A stretch of 64,000 bases of DNA, from contig VGEP01000005.1 of the NCBI GenBank assembly GCA_016869215.1, forward strand, positions 109,437 through 173,436, written 5' to 3'. The DNA comes from Alphaproteobacteria bacterium. Lineage in GTDB: Bacteria; Pseudomonadota; Alphaproteobacteria; Rhizobiales; Xanthobacteraceae. Shown here piece by piece: positions 36,336 through 45,330 of the stretch; position 1 is the stretch's first letter; each line of letters begins with the position of its first letter. Both the position numbers and the translations under genes were made by a program. The notes beneath the pieces are model-generated. The model did not search any database, had not been told where the DNA came from, and saw only the letters and a program-made list of their open reading frames with translations.

Positions 36336-38386
36336 CCAAGCCGCTCGCGCAAGTTCTGCTCGCGCCGCAGTCGGTCGCGATCGTGGGCCAGTCGAACGAC
36401 GCCACCAAGACTGCGGGCCGGCCGCTGAAGTACCTGCGCCAGGCGGGCTTTGCCGGGCGCATCTATCCGATCAATCCGCGCCGCGACGAGGTGCTGGGCG
36501 AGAAAGCCTGGCCGTCGCTGAAGGACCTGCCGGAGCTTCCGGAACACGCCTACGTCGTCGCCTCGACCGACGCCACGATGGAAGCCATCGAGGAATGCGC
36601 CAGGCTCGGCGTGCCGGTCGTCACCGCGCTGGCCAACGGCTTCGGCGAAACCGGCGCGGAAGGCGTGGCGCGCGAGGCGCGCATCCGGCAATTGCTCAAG
36701 GACTCCGGAACGCGCCTCGTCGGCCCGTCGAGCCTCGGCGTGGTCGACCTGCGCCACAAGGCGCTGTTCACCGCCAACGCGGCGTTCGACGAGCCCGACC
36801 TGCCGGTGGGGCGCATCTTTGCGGCGTCGCACTCGGGCGGGATGATCGGCACGTTTCTCTCGCGCGGCAAGGCGCGCGGCATCGGCTTCGCGGGCCTCGT
36901 CTCGGTCGGCAACGAGGTCGATCTGTCGATCGGCGAGATCTGTGCCGCCGTGCTCGACGATCCCGGCATCGACGGCTACGTGCTGTTTCTTGAAACGCTG
37001 CGCAAGGCCGGCGCGCTGCGTGCCTTCGCGCTGGAGGCCGCAAAGCGCGGCAAGCCGATCCTGGCCTACAAGCTCGGCCGTTCGGCCGCCGCCCGCGAGC
37101 TTGCGGTTTCGCATACCGGCGCGCTCGCGGGCGAGGACGACGTCGCCGACATGTTCCTGAAAGAGTGCGGCATCGCGCGTGTCGAAACGCTGGAGGGGCT
37201 GATCGAGGGCTTCCCGCTGCTGGCGCGCGTACCGGCCCAGCCGAGTGGAAGCGTTACGCCCCGCGTCGCTGTGGTCACGACCACCGCCGGCGGCGCGACC
37301 ATGGTGGTCGATCCGCTCGCCTCGCGCGGCATCGCCATCGAGCCGCCGACGCCGCAGACGCTGGCGCTCATCAAGGAAGCGACCGGAGTCGAAGTCGCCC
37401 CCGCGCGCCTGATCGACCTGACGCTCGCCGGCGCACAGTACAAGGTGATGAAGGGCGCGCTCGATGTGCTGACCTCGGCGCCCGAGTTCGACCTGATCGT
37501 GGTCGTGGTCGGGTCGTCGGCGCGGTTCTATCCCGATCTCGCGGTCAAGCCGATTGTCGACAGCGCCAGCGCGGCAAAGCCCATCGCTGCGTTCCTCGTG
37601 CCTGAGGCGCCCGACGCGCTGGCGCGGCTCTCGGCGGCAGGCGTGCCGAATTTCCACACGCCGGAGGCCTGCGCCGACGCTGTCGCGGCGGCGCTCAAGC
37701 GGCGGGCGCCGCGCCAGATCGATGTCCGCCCGCGCACGGCCACGGGCGATGGCCGGATGCTCGACGAACTGGAGGCCTATGCGCTGCTCGATCAAGTGGG
37801 CGTGCCGCATGCGCCGTCGGTCGCGGTCGACGCCGGAGCGACGGCTGCGCCTGCCCTGCCCTGTCCCTATCCGGTCGCGGCCAAGGCGCTGTCGGCGGCC
37901 ATCGCGCACAAGTCCGACATGGGCGGCGTGATCCTCAACGTCGCCGACGGCGCGGCGCTGCTTGAAGCGGCCCGCAAGATTCGCCAGGCAACGAATGTGG
38001 ACCGCGTTCTGGTGCAGCCCATGACAAGGGGCCTCGGCGAAGTGCTGATCGGCTATCGCATCGATCCGGACGTGGGGCCGATCGTGATGCTCGCGGCCGG
38101 AGGCATTCTCGCGGAAATCCACCGCGACCGCAGTCTCAGACTCGCGCCGGCCGATCTGGGCGAAGCGCGCGCCATGATCGGCGAAGTCGCAGCGCTGAAG
38201 GCGCTCGCGGGCTATCGCGGCCGGCCGGCCGGCGATCTCGATGCCGTGGCGCACGCTCTTGTGGCGCTGTCGAAACTTGCCGTGCACGACGGCCCCGCCG
38301 TGGCCGAAGCCGAAGTCAATCCGTTGATCGTCATGCCAAAGGGCCAGGGCGCAATTGCCGTCGACGCGCTGGTGAAGCTTGCGTGA
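36332..38386 (+). CDS. NDP-forming acyl-CoA synthetase (acetate--CoA ligase family)
   Basis: A GTG start at 36332 overlaps the upstream stop (GTGA) and gives 684 residues. Domain order is CoA-binding Rossmann (APQSVAIVGQSNDATKTAGR), a flavodoxin-like succinyl-CoA ligase domain, the phosphohistidine motif ELAVSHTGALAGED (residues about 250-263), and a C-terminal ATP-grasp domain (PVAAKALSAAIAHKSDMGGV). This is the fused alpha-beta form. It makes an acyl-CoA from acid, CoA and ATP with release of ADP. The tight coupling to acyl-CoA dehydrogenase suggests a dedicated acid-degradation unit. Confidence 0.92.
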   Translation: MTKPLAQVLLAPQSVAIVGQSNDATKTAGRPLKYLRQAGFAGRIYPINPRRDEVLGEKAWPSLKDLPELPEHAYVVASTDATMEAIEECARLGVPVVTALANGFGETGAEGVAREARIRQLLKDSGTRLVGPSSLGVVDLRHKALFTANAAFDEPDLPVGRIFAASHSGGMIGTFLSRGKARGIGFAGLVSVGNEVDLSIGEICAAVLDDPGIDGYVLFLETLRKAGALRAFALEAAKRGKPILAYKLGRSAAARELAVSHTGALAGEDDVADMFLKECGIARVETLEGLIEGFPLLARVPAQPSGSVTPRVAVVTTTAGGATMVVDPLASRGIAIEPPTPQTLALIKEATGVEVAPARLIDLTLAGAQYKVMKGALDVLTSAPEFDLIVVVVGSSARFYPDLAVKPIVDSASAAKPIAAFLVPEAPDALARLSAAGVPNFHTPEACADAVAAALKRRAPRQIDVRPRTATGDGRMLDELEAYALLDQVGVPHAPSVAVDAGATAAPALPCPYPVAAKALSAAIAHKSDMGGVILNVADGAALLEAARKIRQATNVDRVLVQPMTRGLGEVLIGYRIDPDVGPIVMLAAGGILAEIHRDRSLRLAPADLGEARAMIGEVAALKALAGYRGRPAGDLDAVAHALVALSKLAVHDGPAVAEAEVNPLIVMPKGQGAIAVDALVKLA

Positions 38387-38396
38387 GAGGACCGAG

Positions 38397-39638
38397 ATGA
38401 TCGAACGCATCCCCGAACTCGTGAACGCCGACGCCGACCTCGTGCGGCGCGGCCGCTTTCTCAGCACCACCTTCATGCTGGGCATCGGCGAGCAGGGCTA
38501 TCTGGTGAAGATCATCGAGGGCCGCATCGTTTCGGTGACGCCGGGTCCGTTCGTCACGCCAAATTTCAGCTTCGCGCTGCGCGCGCCGCGCGACGAATGG
38601 GAGCAGTTCTGGAAACCGCTGCCGGCGCCGGGCTTCAACGACATCTTCGCGCTGTTCAAGCGCGGCAAGCTCACCATCGAGGGCGACCTGCGCCCGTTCA
38701 TGGCGAACCTCCTTTACATCAAGGACGTGCTCGCTGCGCCGCGCAAGCTCGCGCAGGGCGGCGGCGCGTCTACGCCGAAGCCTGTCGCTCCCGCACGCCC
38801 GCAGTTCGAACCCATTGTGGGGCGCTATCTCAACTTCAACCTGCTCGGCCGCCCGCACCGGCTCTACATCGAGGAGGCCGGCCAGGGCATCCCGCTACTC
38901 TGCCTGCACACCGCGGGCTCCGATGGCCGGCAATATCGCGGGCTGATGAACGACGAGCGCGTGACGAAGAACTTCCGCGTGATCGCCTTCGATATGCCGT
39001 GGCACGGCAAGTCGTCGCCACCGGAGGGCTACCAGAACGAGGAGTACAAGCTCACCTCGCGCGACTACATCCGCATGATCCTGGACGTGTCCGACGCACT
39101 CGCGCTCGACAAGCCCGTGGTGATGGGCTGCTCGATCGGCGGGCGTATTGTGCTCTATCTCGCGCACGAGCACGCCAGCCGCTTCCGCGCCATCGTCGGC
39201 CTGGAAAGCGCGGCGCATGTCGCACCCTACTACGACGTCGAATGGCTGCATCGGCCCGACGTGCACGGCGGCGAGGTGTCGACCGGCGTCGTATCCGGAC
39301 TCGTGGCACCGACCGCGCCGGACCATCATCGCTGGGAGACGCTCTGGCACTACCTGCAAAGCGGCCCCGGCGTGTTCAAGGGCGATCTCTATTTCTACAA
39401 GGTCGATGGCGACATTCGCGGCAAGGTCGGCGAGATCGACGGCAGAAAGTCGAATCTGTATCTGCTGACCGGCGAATACGACTATTCCTGCACCACCGAA
39501 GGCACGCTCGACATCGCCAGGCGCACCGGCGCGGAAGCCGTCATCATGAAGGGCCTCGGCCATTTCCCGATGAGCGAGGACCCGCCGAAGTTCATCGAAT
39601 ATCTGCTCCCGGTGCTGGAGAAGATCAAGGCGAAGTGA
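38397..39638 (+). CDS. Fusion of N-terminal SCP2-like domain and C-terminal alpha/beta hydrolase
   Basis: The ATG at 38397 follows GAGAGG by several bases and gives 413 residues. Residues about 1-125 resemble a sterol-carrier/SCP2-type lipid-binding domain (FKRGKLTIEGDLRPFMANLLY). From about 145 the alpha/beta hydrolase follows, with nucleophile elbow VMGCSIGG, an acidic residue in TGEYDYS and histidine in GLGHFPMSE. It should bind and hydrolyse a hydrophobic ester or a CoA or lactone intermediate. It starts 10 bases after the acyl-CoA synthetase gene and is likely its operon partner. Confidence 0.82.
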   Translation: MIERIPELVNADADLVRRGRFLSTTFMLGIGEQGYLVKIIEGRIVSVTPGPFVTPNFSFALRAPRDEWEQFWKPLPAPGFNDIFALFKRGKLTIEGDLRPFMANLLYIKDVLAAPRKLAQGGGASTPKPVAPARPQFEPIVGRYLNFNLLGRPHRLYIEEAGQGIPLLCLHTAGSDGRQYRGLMNDERVTKNFRVIAFDMPWHGKSSPPEGYQNEEYKLTSRDYIRMILDVSDALALDKPVVMGCSIGGRIVLYLAHEHASRFRAIVGLESAAHVAPYYDVEWLHRPDVHGGEVSTGVVSGLVAPTAPDHHRWETLWHYLQSGPGVFKGDLYFYKVDGDIRGKVGEIDGRKSNLYLLTGEYDYSCTTEGTLDIARRTGAEAVIMKGLGHFPMSEDPPKFIEYLLPVLEKIKAK

Positions 39639-39664
39639 GTTGCCCTGACTCGCAACGCGCACAC

Positions 39665-39799
39665 TTCACCTTCCCCTGGAGGGGGAGAGTCGGCGAGCGA
39701 AGCGAGCCGGGGTGGGGTGAAGCGGCAAACGAAACATCACCCCACCCCGACCGCCGTCGCTGCGCCCTGGCAGTCCACCCTCCCCCCAGGGGAGGGTGA
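39665..39799. repeat. Intergenic palindromic repeat element (nested inverted repeats)
   Basis: The outer arms TCACCTTCCCCTGG and CCAGGGGAGGGTGA pair at 13 of 14 positions. Inner arms GGGGTGGGGTGA and TCACCCCACCCC are perfect. The internal GGCGAGCGAAGCGAGCC is shared, as its complement, with the element at 56383-56514. It lies between the hydrolase and MmgE/PrpD genes and looks like a REP-type element of rhizobial genomes. Confidence 0.75.
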
Positions 39800-39849
39800 C
39801 CGAGTCTGCGGCATCGGTGTAATGTCCTCGCACGTCCGGAGCACCCCCA

Positions 39850-41244
39850 ATGTCCCACGCCGAAGCCGTTCACACCCTGCAGCCCGCCGCGGGCGCAACC
39901 AAAGCGATCGTCGAGTTCGCCACCGGCCTGCGCTTCGAAGCGCTGCCCGATGAGGCGCGGCACTACGCGCGGCGGCACCTGCTGGACACCGTCGGCGTGA
40001 TGATCGCAGGCGCCGGCGGCACCATCGCGACTCAGGCCGAGACCGTCATCAAGTCGGTGCGGCCGGACGGCAAAATCCCGGTGCCCGGCCGCGCCCGCCG
40101 CGCCGACCTGCTCGACGCCGCCTTCCTCGGCGGCACCGCCGCCCACGGCATCGAGCTCGACGACGGCTACCGCCACGGCTCGGCACATTGCGGCTGCGTT
40201 GTGATCCCCACGGCGCTGAGCGTCGGCTACGACCGCAAGGTGTCCGGCCGCGCGCTGATCGAAGCGGTGGTCGCGGGCTACGAGACCAATATCTGCCTCG
40301 CGCGCGCCTGCGCGCCGGACCTGCGCCAGCGCGGTTTCCATCCGACCAGCGCGGTCGGCCCGTTCGGCGCCGCGATGGCGACCGCGCGGCTGCGCGGGTT
40401 GAACAGGACGCAATTCGCCAACGCGCTCGGGCTTGCGGCATCGAGCTCAGCGGGACTGTTCGCCTTCGTCGCTGGCGGCGGCGATGTGAAGCGGCTGCAC
40501 GCCGGCCACGCCTCGCGCGAAGGCATGCAGGCCGCGTTGCTTGCCGAGCAGGGCACCGAAGGTCCGCCGAACGTGATCGAAGGCCGCGACGGCTTCATGC
40601 AGGCCTTCGCCTTCGGCCGCATCGACAAGGCGCGGCCGATATCGCTGCCGCCTGTGGCCGAGTACGGCATCACCGATTGCTACATCAAGCCCTATGCCTG
40701 CTGCCGCCACATCCAGCCGGCGGTGGAGGCGACCTTCGGCCTGTGCAACGACGAGAACATCGCCTTCGGCGACATCAAGAAGGTCGAGGTCGAGACCTAC
40801 AAGATCGCGGCCGAGCACGCGCACGTGCCGTGGGACGACTTCGCCAGTGCGCAGCTTAGCTTCCCGTATCTGATGGGGCTCGCGGCGCGCTACCGCGGGG
40901 TGAAGTTCGAGCACTTCGACGACAAGAACCGCGCCGATCCGGCGTTCGCCGATTTCGCTGGCAAGCTCACGGTGTCGGCGCCGGCGGAGATCGACCAGCT
41001 CTATCCGAAGCTGCGTCCCGCGCGCGTGACCGTCACCACGTCCAAGGGCACGTTCGTCCGCCAGGCCGATGAGGCCTGGGGCTCGCGCATCGTGCCGCTC
41101 GACGACAAAGGGCTGATCGACAAGTTCCTCGATCTCGTCGGGCCGGTGCATGGGCCGGCGAAGGCGAAGGAGCTGTCGGAGCGGCTGTGGACCATCGAGC
41201 AGGCGGCGGACGTGTCGCCGCTGGTCGAGGCGCTGGCAAGGTAG
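39850..41244 (+). CDS. MmgE/PrpD family protein
   Basis: The 464-residue protein has the family landmarks: the N-terminal ARRHLLDTVGVMIAGAGG, AHGIELDDGYRHGSAHCG with the conserved Asp-Asp and His, ALGLAASSSAGLFAFVAGGG and YACCRHIQPAVEA. Relatives are 2-methylcitrate dehydratase, cis-aconitate decarboxylase and an iminodisuccinate epimerase, so the family covers dehydration, decarboxylation and epimerisation of polycarboxylates. The substrate here is unknown. It is preceded by a palindromic repeat and is probably monocistronic. Confidence 0.9.
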   Translation: MSHAEAVHTLQPAAGATKAIVEFATGLRFEALPDEARHYARRHLLDTVGVMIAGAGGTIATQAETVIKSVRPDGKIPVPGRARRADLLDAAFLGGTAAHGIELDDGYRHGSAHCGCVVIPTALSVGYDRKVSGRALIEAVVAGYETNICLARACAPDLRQRGFHPTSAVGPFGAAMATARLRGLNRTQFANALGLAASSSAGLFAFVAGGGDVKRLHAGHASREGMQAALLAEQGTEGPPNVIEGRDGFMQAFAFGRIDKARPISLPPVAEYGITDCYIKPYACCRHIQPAVEATFGLCNDENIAFGDIKKVEVETYKIAAEHAHVPWDDFASAQLSFPYLMGLAARYRGVKFEHFDDKNRADPAFADFAGKLTVSAPAEIDQLYPKLRPARVTVTTSKGTFVRQADEAWGSRIVPLDDKGLIDKFLDLVGPVHGPAKAKELSERLWTIEQAADVSPLVEALAR

Positions 41245-41279
41245 CGGCGAGCATCCCGACAAAGGGGCTTTCCCCGCGC

Positions 41280-41389
41280 GCGATGCAGCGCGAAGCGTTG
41301 CATCGCAGACGCGGAGTCCCGATTGCTTGCTAAGCGACCGGGGTCCCGGGTCTGCAGCGCACCACTTCGTGCTGCGCTGCGACCGGGAC
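41280..41389. repeat. Intergenic palindromic repeat element
   Basis: One hairpin has perfect 8-base arms GCGATGCA (41280-41287) and TGCATCGC (41299-41306). A second has outer arms GTCCCGG (41343-41349) and CCGGGAC (41383-41389), with more pairing inside through TGCAGCGCA and TGCTGCGCTGC. It lies between two convergent genes and may act as a terminator or mRNA-stabilising element. Confidence 0.65.
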
Positions 41390-41399
41390 ACAAAACCAC

Positions 41400-42380
41400 C
41401 TACCGCTTCGCCCGCGGCTTGACCGTGGGATTGCCCAACCTCAGCGGTTCGCCCTTCTCGAACTTCACGATCTGCTCGAAGGTCTCGCGGAAGTACAGCT
41501 CGAAATTGTCCCACTCCGCCCATCCGAGATGCGGCGTGCACAGCACGTTCGGCATCTTCAGGAACGGGTGATTGCCGTCGACGATCGGCTCCTCCTCGTA
41601 GACGTCCACCGCCGCGTAGCCCGGCCGCCCCTTGTTGAGCGCTTCCAGCAGCGCGCCCGGCGCAATCAACTCCGCGCGCGCGACGTTGACCAGCAGCGAG
41701 GTCGGCTTCATGCGCGCGAGGTCCTCAGGCCCGACGATGCCGCGCGTCTCCTTGCGCAGCCGCACGCTGAGCGAAAGGACATCGGACCGCTCGAACAGGT
41801 CGGCCTTGCTCTTCGCAGCCTCATAACCCGCGGCGGCGGCCTTTTTCAGCGAATTCTCCTGGCCCCACACCAGCACGTTCATGCCGAGCCCCTTGCCGCC
41901 CTCCGCCACCAGCGCGCCGATGGCGCCGAGGCCGAAGATGCCGAGCGTCGAGCCGCGAATGCGGTGCGACAGCGTGCACGGCCATTCGCCATGCCGCATG
42001 CGCTCGGCCTCCAGCGCAATGTTGCGGCGCGAGGCGACGATCAGCGCCAGCGTCAGTTCAGCGGGCGCGACCGGCGAGTTGCTCACCCCGGTCGCGACCG
42101 GAATGCCAAGCTCGGTCGCCGCGGCCATGTCGATGTATTGCGAGGTCCGCCCGATCAGCGCAATCAGCTTCAGCTTGGGCAACCGTTCCAGCAGCGAGCG
42201 CGTCAGCTCGATGCGCTCGCGGATCACCACCACCACGTCCGCGTCGGCAAGCCGCTGGGCAAGTTCATTCTCGTCGCGCGCCGGCGTGCGATAGCGCACC
42301 ACGTCGTGATGGCGGATCAGCGAAAAGCAGGGTAGCCGATCGACCATGTCCTGGTAGTCGTTGGGGATGACGATTTTCAT
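41400..42380 (-). CDS. D-2-hydroxyacid dehydrogenase family protein
   Basis: The ATG at 42380 gives 326 residues. The NAD-binding motif is LGIFGLGAIGALVAEGG. The catalytic triad of the family is visible: arginine in LLVNVARAELI, glutamate in DVYEEEPI and histidine in CTPHLGWAEW. It interconverts a 2-oxoacid and a D-2-hydroxyacid. It is the last gene in a minus-strand group, separated from the alpha/beta hydrolase gene by a palindromic element. Confidence 0.9.
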   Translation of the reverse strand: MKIVIPNDYQDMVDRLPCFSLIRHHDVVRYRTPARDENELAQRLADADVVVVIRERIELTRSLLERLPKLKLIALIGRTSQYIDMAAATELGIPVATGVSNSPVAPAELTLALIVASRRNIALEAERMRHGEWPCTLSHRIRGSTLGIFGLGAIGALVAEGGKGLGMNVLVWGQENSLKKAAAAGYEAAKSKADLFERSDVLSLSVRLRKETRGIVGPEDLARMKPTSLLVNVARAELIAPGALLEALNKGRPGYAAVDVYEEEPIVDGNHPFLKMPNVLCTPHLGWAEWDNFELYFRETFEQIVKFEKGEPLRLGNPTVKPRAKR

Positions 42381-42416
42381 GGAAGGCTCTGTGGGTGCCA
42401 CAAACTCGGCGGGACT

Positions 42417-42573
42417 CCCTCTCCCCGCCCGGCGGGGAGAGGATTGGGGTGAGGGGGTATATACGATCGCTCGGGAGTCCCGATAGGCCCCTCACCCGGA
42501 TCGCCATAGTGCGTCGAAGACGCGCGTGGACGCGCTTACGGCGATCCGACCTCTCCCCGCAAGCGGGGAGAGG
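42417..42573. repeat. Intergenic palindromic repeat element (CTCTCCCCGC type)
   Basis: Two hairpins flank a spacer: CTCTCCCCGC-CCG-GCGGGGAGAG near 42419 and CTCTCCCCGC-AA-GCGGGGAGAG ending near 42573. The same units occur at 56383-56514. The internal GGATCGCC/GGCGATCC segment forms a further inverted pair. It sits between the hydrolase stop and the hydroxyacid dehydrogenase start. Confidence 0.75.
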
Positions 42574-42590
42574 TAAGGCCACGACCACGC

Positions 42591-43379
42591 TCACTTGCCC
42601 GTCATGAACTCCTCGATCTCCGCCAGATACCGCTGCGGCGCCTCGATGTTGGAAATGTGCCCCGCGCCGTCGAGCATCACGTAGCGCGCGCCGGGCACGG
42701 CCGCAGCCATCGGCCGCATCATCTCGGGCGCGGCGCCGACGTCGTGCTCGCCGCCCATGAACAGAGTCGGCACCTTGATCCTGGGCAGGTTCGCGCCCTC
42801 GGACAGTCCGCGCAGCGCCTCGCAGCAGCCGATGTGGCCGTCCACGGCGGTGTTGCGGATCATGGCGCGGAAGCGGTCGACCGCTGCCGGGTTCTTTGCA
42901 ACAAAGCCCGGCGTGAAAAAGCGCGCCAACGTCGGCTCGACCATGCCGTCCATGCCCTTCTCGCGCGTGGTCTTGATGCGTTCGACGAACACGTTCTGGT
43001 AGGCCTCGTTGGCGTCGGCGCGGCAGTCGGTCGCGATGAGGCAGCGGAATTTCTCCGGCCGCCGCGCCGCAAGGTGAATGCCGATCATGCCGCCGAGCGA
43101 CAGGCCGACGTAGTGCGTGCGGTCGACGCCGACGGCGTTCCACAGCGCCAGCACATCGCTCGCCAGCTGCGCAATGGTGTAAGGCGGCGCCGGAGCGGCG
43201 GTCCTGCCGTGGCCGCGCATGTCGTAGCGCAACACGCGAAAACGGTCCTTCAACGCCCGCGCCTGCTCGTCCCACATCTCCAGCGAGGTCACGAGCGAAT
43301 TGGCGAAGGTCAGCCAGGGCGCGCCCTCCGGCCCCTCGATTGTGTAATTCATATCGAAGCCGTTGACGGCAATCTTCAT
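42591..43379 (-). CDS. Alpha/beta hydrolase (3-oxoadipate enol-lactonase-like)
   Basis: The ATG at 43379 overlaps the stop of the upstream Ldh-type gene (ATGA) and gives 262 residues. The catalytic triad is readable: serine in YVGLSLGGMIG, aspartate in MGGEHDVGA and histidine in LDGAGHISNIEAP. The N-terminal MNYTIEG..PWLTFANSL and DMRGHGRTAAP segments match the enol-lactonase (PcaD) group. It is likely to hydrolyse a lactone or ester intermediate; the substrate is uncertain. Confidence 0.87.
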   Translation of the reverse strand: MKIAVNGFDMNYTIEGPEGAPWLTFANSLVTSLEMWDEQARALKDRFRVLRYDMRGHGRTAAPAPPYTIAQLASDVLALWNAVGVDRTHYVGLSLGGMIGIHLAARRPEKFRCLIATDCRADANEAYQNVFVERIKTTREKGMDGMVEPTLARFFTPGFVAKNPAAVDRFRAMIRNTAVDGHIGCCEALRGLSEGANLPRIKVPTLFMGGEHDVGAAPEMMRPMAAAVPGARYVMLDGAGHISNIEAPQRYLAEIEEFMTGK

Positions 43380-44416
43380 TGCTTCGCCTCGCCCGGCGGG
43401 TTCACGCCGAATTTTGCCGCGGTGTCCGCGATCTGCTGCCATGTTTTGATGGGAATGGAAATTCCGTCGCGCAGCCTGCGTTCATACTCGCGAGCGCCGC
43501 GTTCGCCCGGCATCAGGATTTCGGCAAAGCCCTCCGCGCGCGGCTGCGCCTTGATCTCGCGGGGCAGCGCGGCGAGATCGCCCCCAAGCCCGGCGTTGCC
43601 GAGCACGCTCAGGTCCATCGCCACGATCAGGCTGTTCTGCCGCACGTGCTCCTTGAGCTTGGGATCGGCGAGCGCGGTCGCAATCAGCGGATTGCCGAGC
43701 GCCACGCTGGTCAGGCACTCGATCATCAGCGACAGGCCCGCGCCCTTCGGGCCGGCCATCGGCGTGAGAATCGCGGCGGCGTCCGGATCGACGGTCGGCC
43801 AGCCCTCGCGGTCGAGCGCCATCCCGGCCGGCAGCGGCTTTCCGGTGGCCTTGGCGACCGCGATCTTGCCGCGCGAACTGGTGGAGGTCGACATGTCGAG
43901 CAGGAGCCCGCCGGGCATGGCGATGGCGATCGGGTTGGTCGAGACCGCGGCCGTGCGCGTGCCGTGGTAGGCCATCATCGGGCGCAGCGCCGACATCGCG
44001 ATCGCCGCCATGCCGGCCGCCGCCACGCGCTCCGCGTAGTATCCGATGGCGCCCGCATGCGTGTGATCCTGCACCAGCACCCAGGCAGCCGCATGCTCGC
44101 GCGCCTGCGCGATCGCCACGTCCACGGCCGGCGTCATGGCGGCCGGTCCGATGGCACCGCCGCCGTCGATCCTGGCGACCGCGCCCTTGCGCAGCGTGAC
44201 CTTTGGGCGCGCCGATGCGTCGATTACGCCGTTTGCGATCCACGACGTGTAGAGCGCGATACGCCACGCCCCGTGCGAGGGATGGCCCCGCAGATCGGCC
44301 CAGATCAGCACGTCGGCGGTGGCCGAAGCTTGCTCGTCGGGCAACCCGGCTTTGCGGAACACATCGCGCGTGAACGCGCGCAGCGGCTCGACCTGAAAGA
44401 TGACGCGGTCGGCCAT
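43376..44416 (-). CDS. Ldh/malate-lactate-ureidoglycolate-type NAD(P)-dependent dehydrogenase
   Basis: This 346-residue protein belongs to the type 2 malate/L-sulfolactate dehydrogenase family, which is not Rossmann-fold lactate dehydrogenase. Motifs are LRGHPSHGAWR with the catalytic-type histidine, DHTHAGAIGYYAERVA and the C-terminal GPKGAGLSLMIE. It oxidises a 2-hydroxyacid. It is tightly packed: one base after the GST gene and a four-base overlap with the hydrolase gene. The operon therefore combines GST, hydroxyacid oxidation and ester hydrolysis. Confidence 0.9.
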   Translation of the reverse strand: MADRVIFQVEPLRAFTRDVFRKAGLPDEQASATADVLIWADLRGHPSHGAWRIALYTSWIANGVIDASARPKVTLRKGAVARIDGGGAIGPAAMTPAVDVAIAQAREHAAAWVLVQDHTHAGAIGYYAERVAAAGMAAIAMSALRPMMAYHGTRTAAVSTNPIAIAMPGGLLLDMSTSTSSRGKIAVAKATGKPLPAGMALDREGWPTVDPDAAAILTPMAGPKGAGLSLMIECLTSVALGNPLIATALADPKLKEHVRQNSLIVAMDLSVLGNAGLGGDLAALPREIKAQPRAEGFAEILMPGERGAREYERRLRDGISIPIKTWQQIADTAAKFGVNPPGEAKQ

Positions 44417-44417
44417 G

Positions 44418-45158
44418 TCAGCGCCTCGACACGATGTTGCCGTCGGCGTCGCGGCGCGCGAACTGCGTGGCTCCGAACTGAAGGTCCCACTCCTCGTCGG
44501 TGTGCTTCTCGAAGCGGTTGTTCTGCTTCAGCACCTCGAGCGCGCGCTTGACCGCAGGCCGCTCGGCGACGGTGTCGCGCCAGCGTTTCACGTTCGGATA
44601 GTCCTCGATGTCGACGCCGTGAAACGACGGCATCCGCAGCCAGGGATAAACCGCCATGTCGGCGATGGTGTATTCGCTCGCGGCGAACCACGCGCGGTCC
44701 GCAAGATGCAGGTCCATGACGTTATAGAGGCGGTTGGCCTGCCGCACGTAGCGTTCGATGCCGACTTCGAGCTTCTCGCGCGGGTGATGGTCGGGACCGT
44801 ATTTGTGGAACACATGCGCCTGGCCCAGCATCGGGCCGACGCTCGACATCTGGAACATCAGCCATTGCATGGTGTCGTGGCGTTTCATCGGCTCGGTGGG
44901 AAAGAACCGCCCGGCCTTCTCGGCGAGATAGAACAGGATCGCGCCGGACTCGAACAGCGCGATTTCCTTCCCGCCCGGCCCGTCGCGATCGATCATCGCG
45001 GGCGTCTTGTTGTTCGGGCTGATCTTGAGAAACCAGGGCTGGAACTGTTCGCCCTTTCCGATCACGACCGGGTGCGCCTTGTACGGCAGGCCGCACTCTT
45101 CGAGCATGATGTGGACCTTGTGGCCGTTCGACGTCGGCCAGGAGTAGAGATCGATCAT
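44418..45158 (-). CDS. Glutathione S-transferase (YghU/Ure2-like)
   Basis: The 246-residue protein has an N-terminal thioredoxin fold (LYSWPTSNGHKVHIMLEECG, cis-proline in NNKTPAM, ESGAILFYLAEK) and an all-helical C-terminal domain. It lacks an N-terminal catalytic cysteine and uses the Ser/Asn-type N-terminal site of the Ure2-like group. These act as disulfide reductases or conjugate electrophiles. First gene of a short operon, it is preceded by a palindromic repeat. Confidence 0.88.
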   Translation of the reverse strand: MIDLYSWPTSNGHKVHIMLEECGLPYKAHPVVIGKGEQFQPWFLKISPNNKTPAMIDRDGPGGKEIALFESGAILFYLAEKAGRFFPTEPMKRHDTMQWLMFQMSSVGPMLGQAHVFHKYGPDHHPREKLEVGIERYVRQANRLYNVMDLHLADRAWFAASEYTIADMAVYPWLRMPSFHGVDIEDYPNVKRWRDTVAERPAVKRALEVLKQNNRFEKHTDEEWDLQFGATQFARRDADGNIVSRR

Positions 45159-45229
45159 TGGGGGCTCGCGAACTCGATGTCGCTGAATGACTTGAAGCGC
45201 TTTGTCTACGCCGAAGCCCTTCCGCTGTC

Positions 45230-45310
45230 ATGCGCGGGCTTGACCCGCGCATCCCGATTGTGGACGCACTATGCTCACCTAAACGGGATGGCCGGGACAA
45301 GCCCGGCCAT
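45230..45310. repeat. Intergenic paired hairpins (ATGCGCGGG / ATGGCCGGG type)
   Basis: The first hairpin, 45230-45252, has arms ATGCGCGGG and CCCGCGCAT around CTTGA. The second, 45288-45310, has arms ATGGCCGGG and CCCGGCCAT around ACAAG. Both are perfect. Such paired elements are dispersed in Bradyrhizobium-like genomes. This one lies between the zinc alcohol dehydrogenase and GST genes. Confidence 0.75.
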
Positions 45311-45330
45311 GACGTGGCGGGGCATGAGCA

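Noticed and set aside
42417-42573. Regular palindromes that might be read as a CRISPR array
   Set aside because: There are only two unlike hairpins with no equal-length spacers and no cas gene; the same unit recurs elsewhere as a dispersed element.
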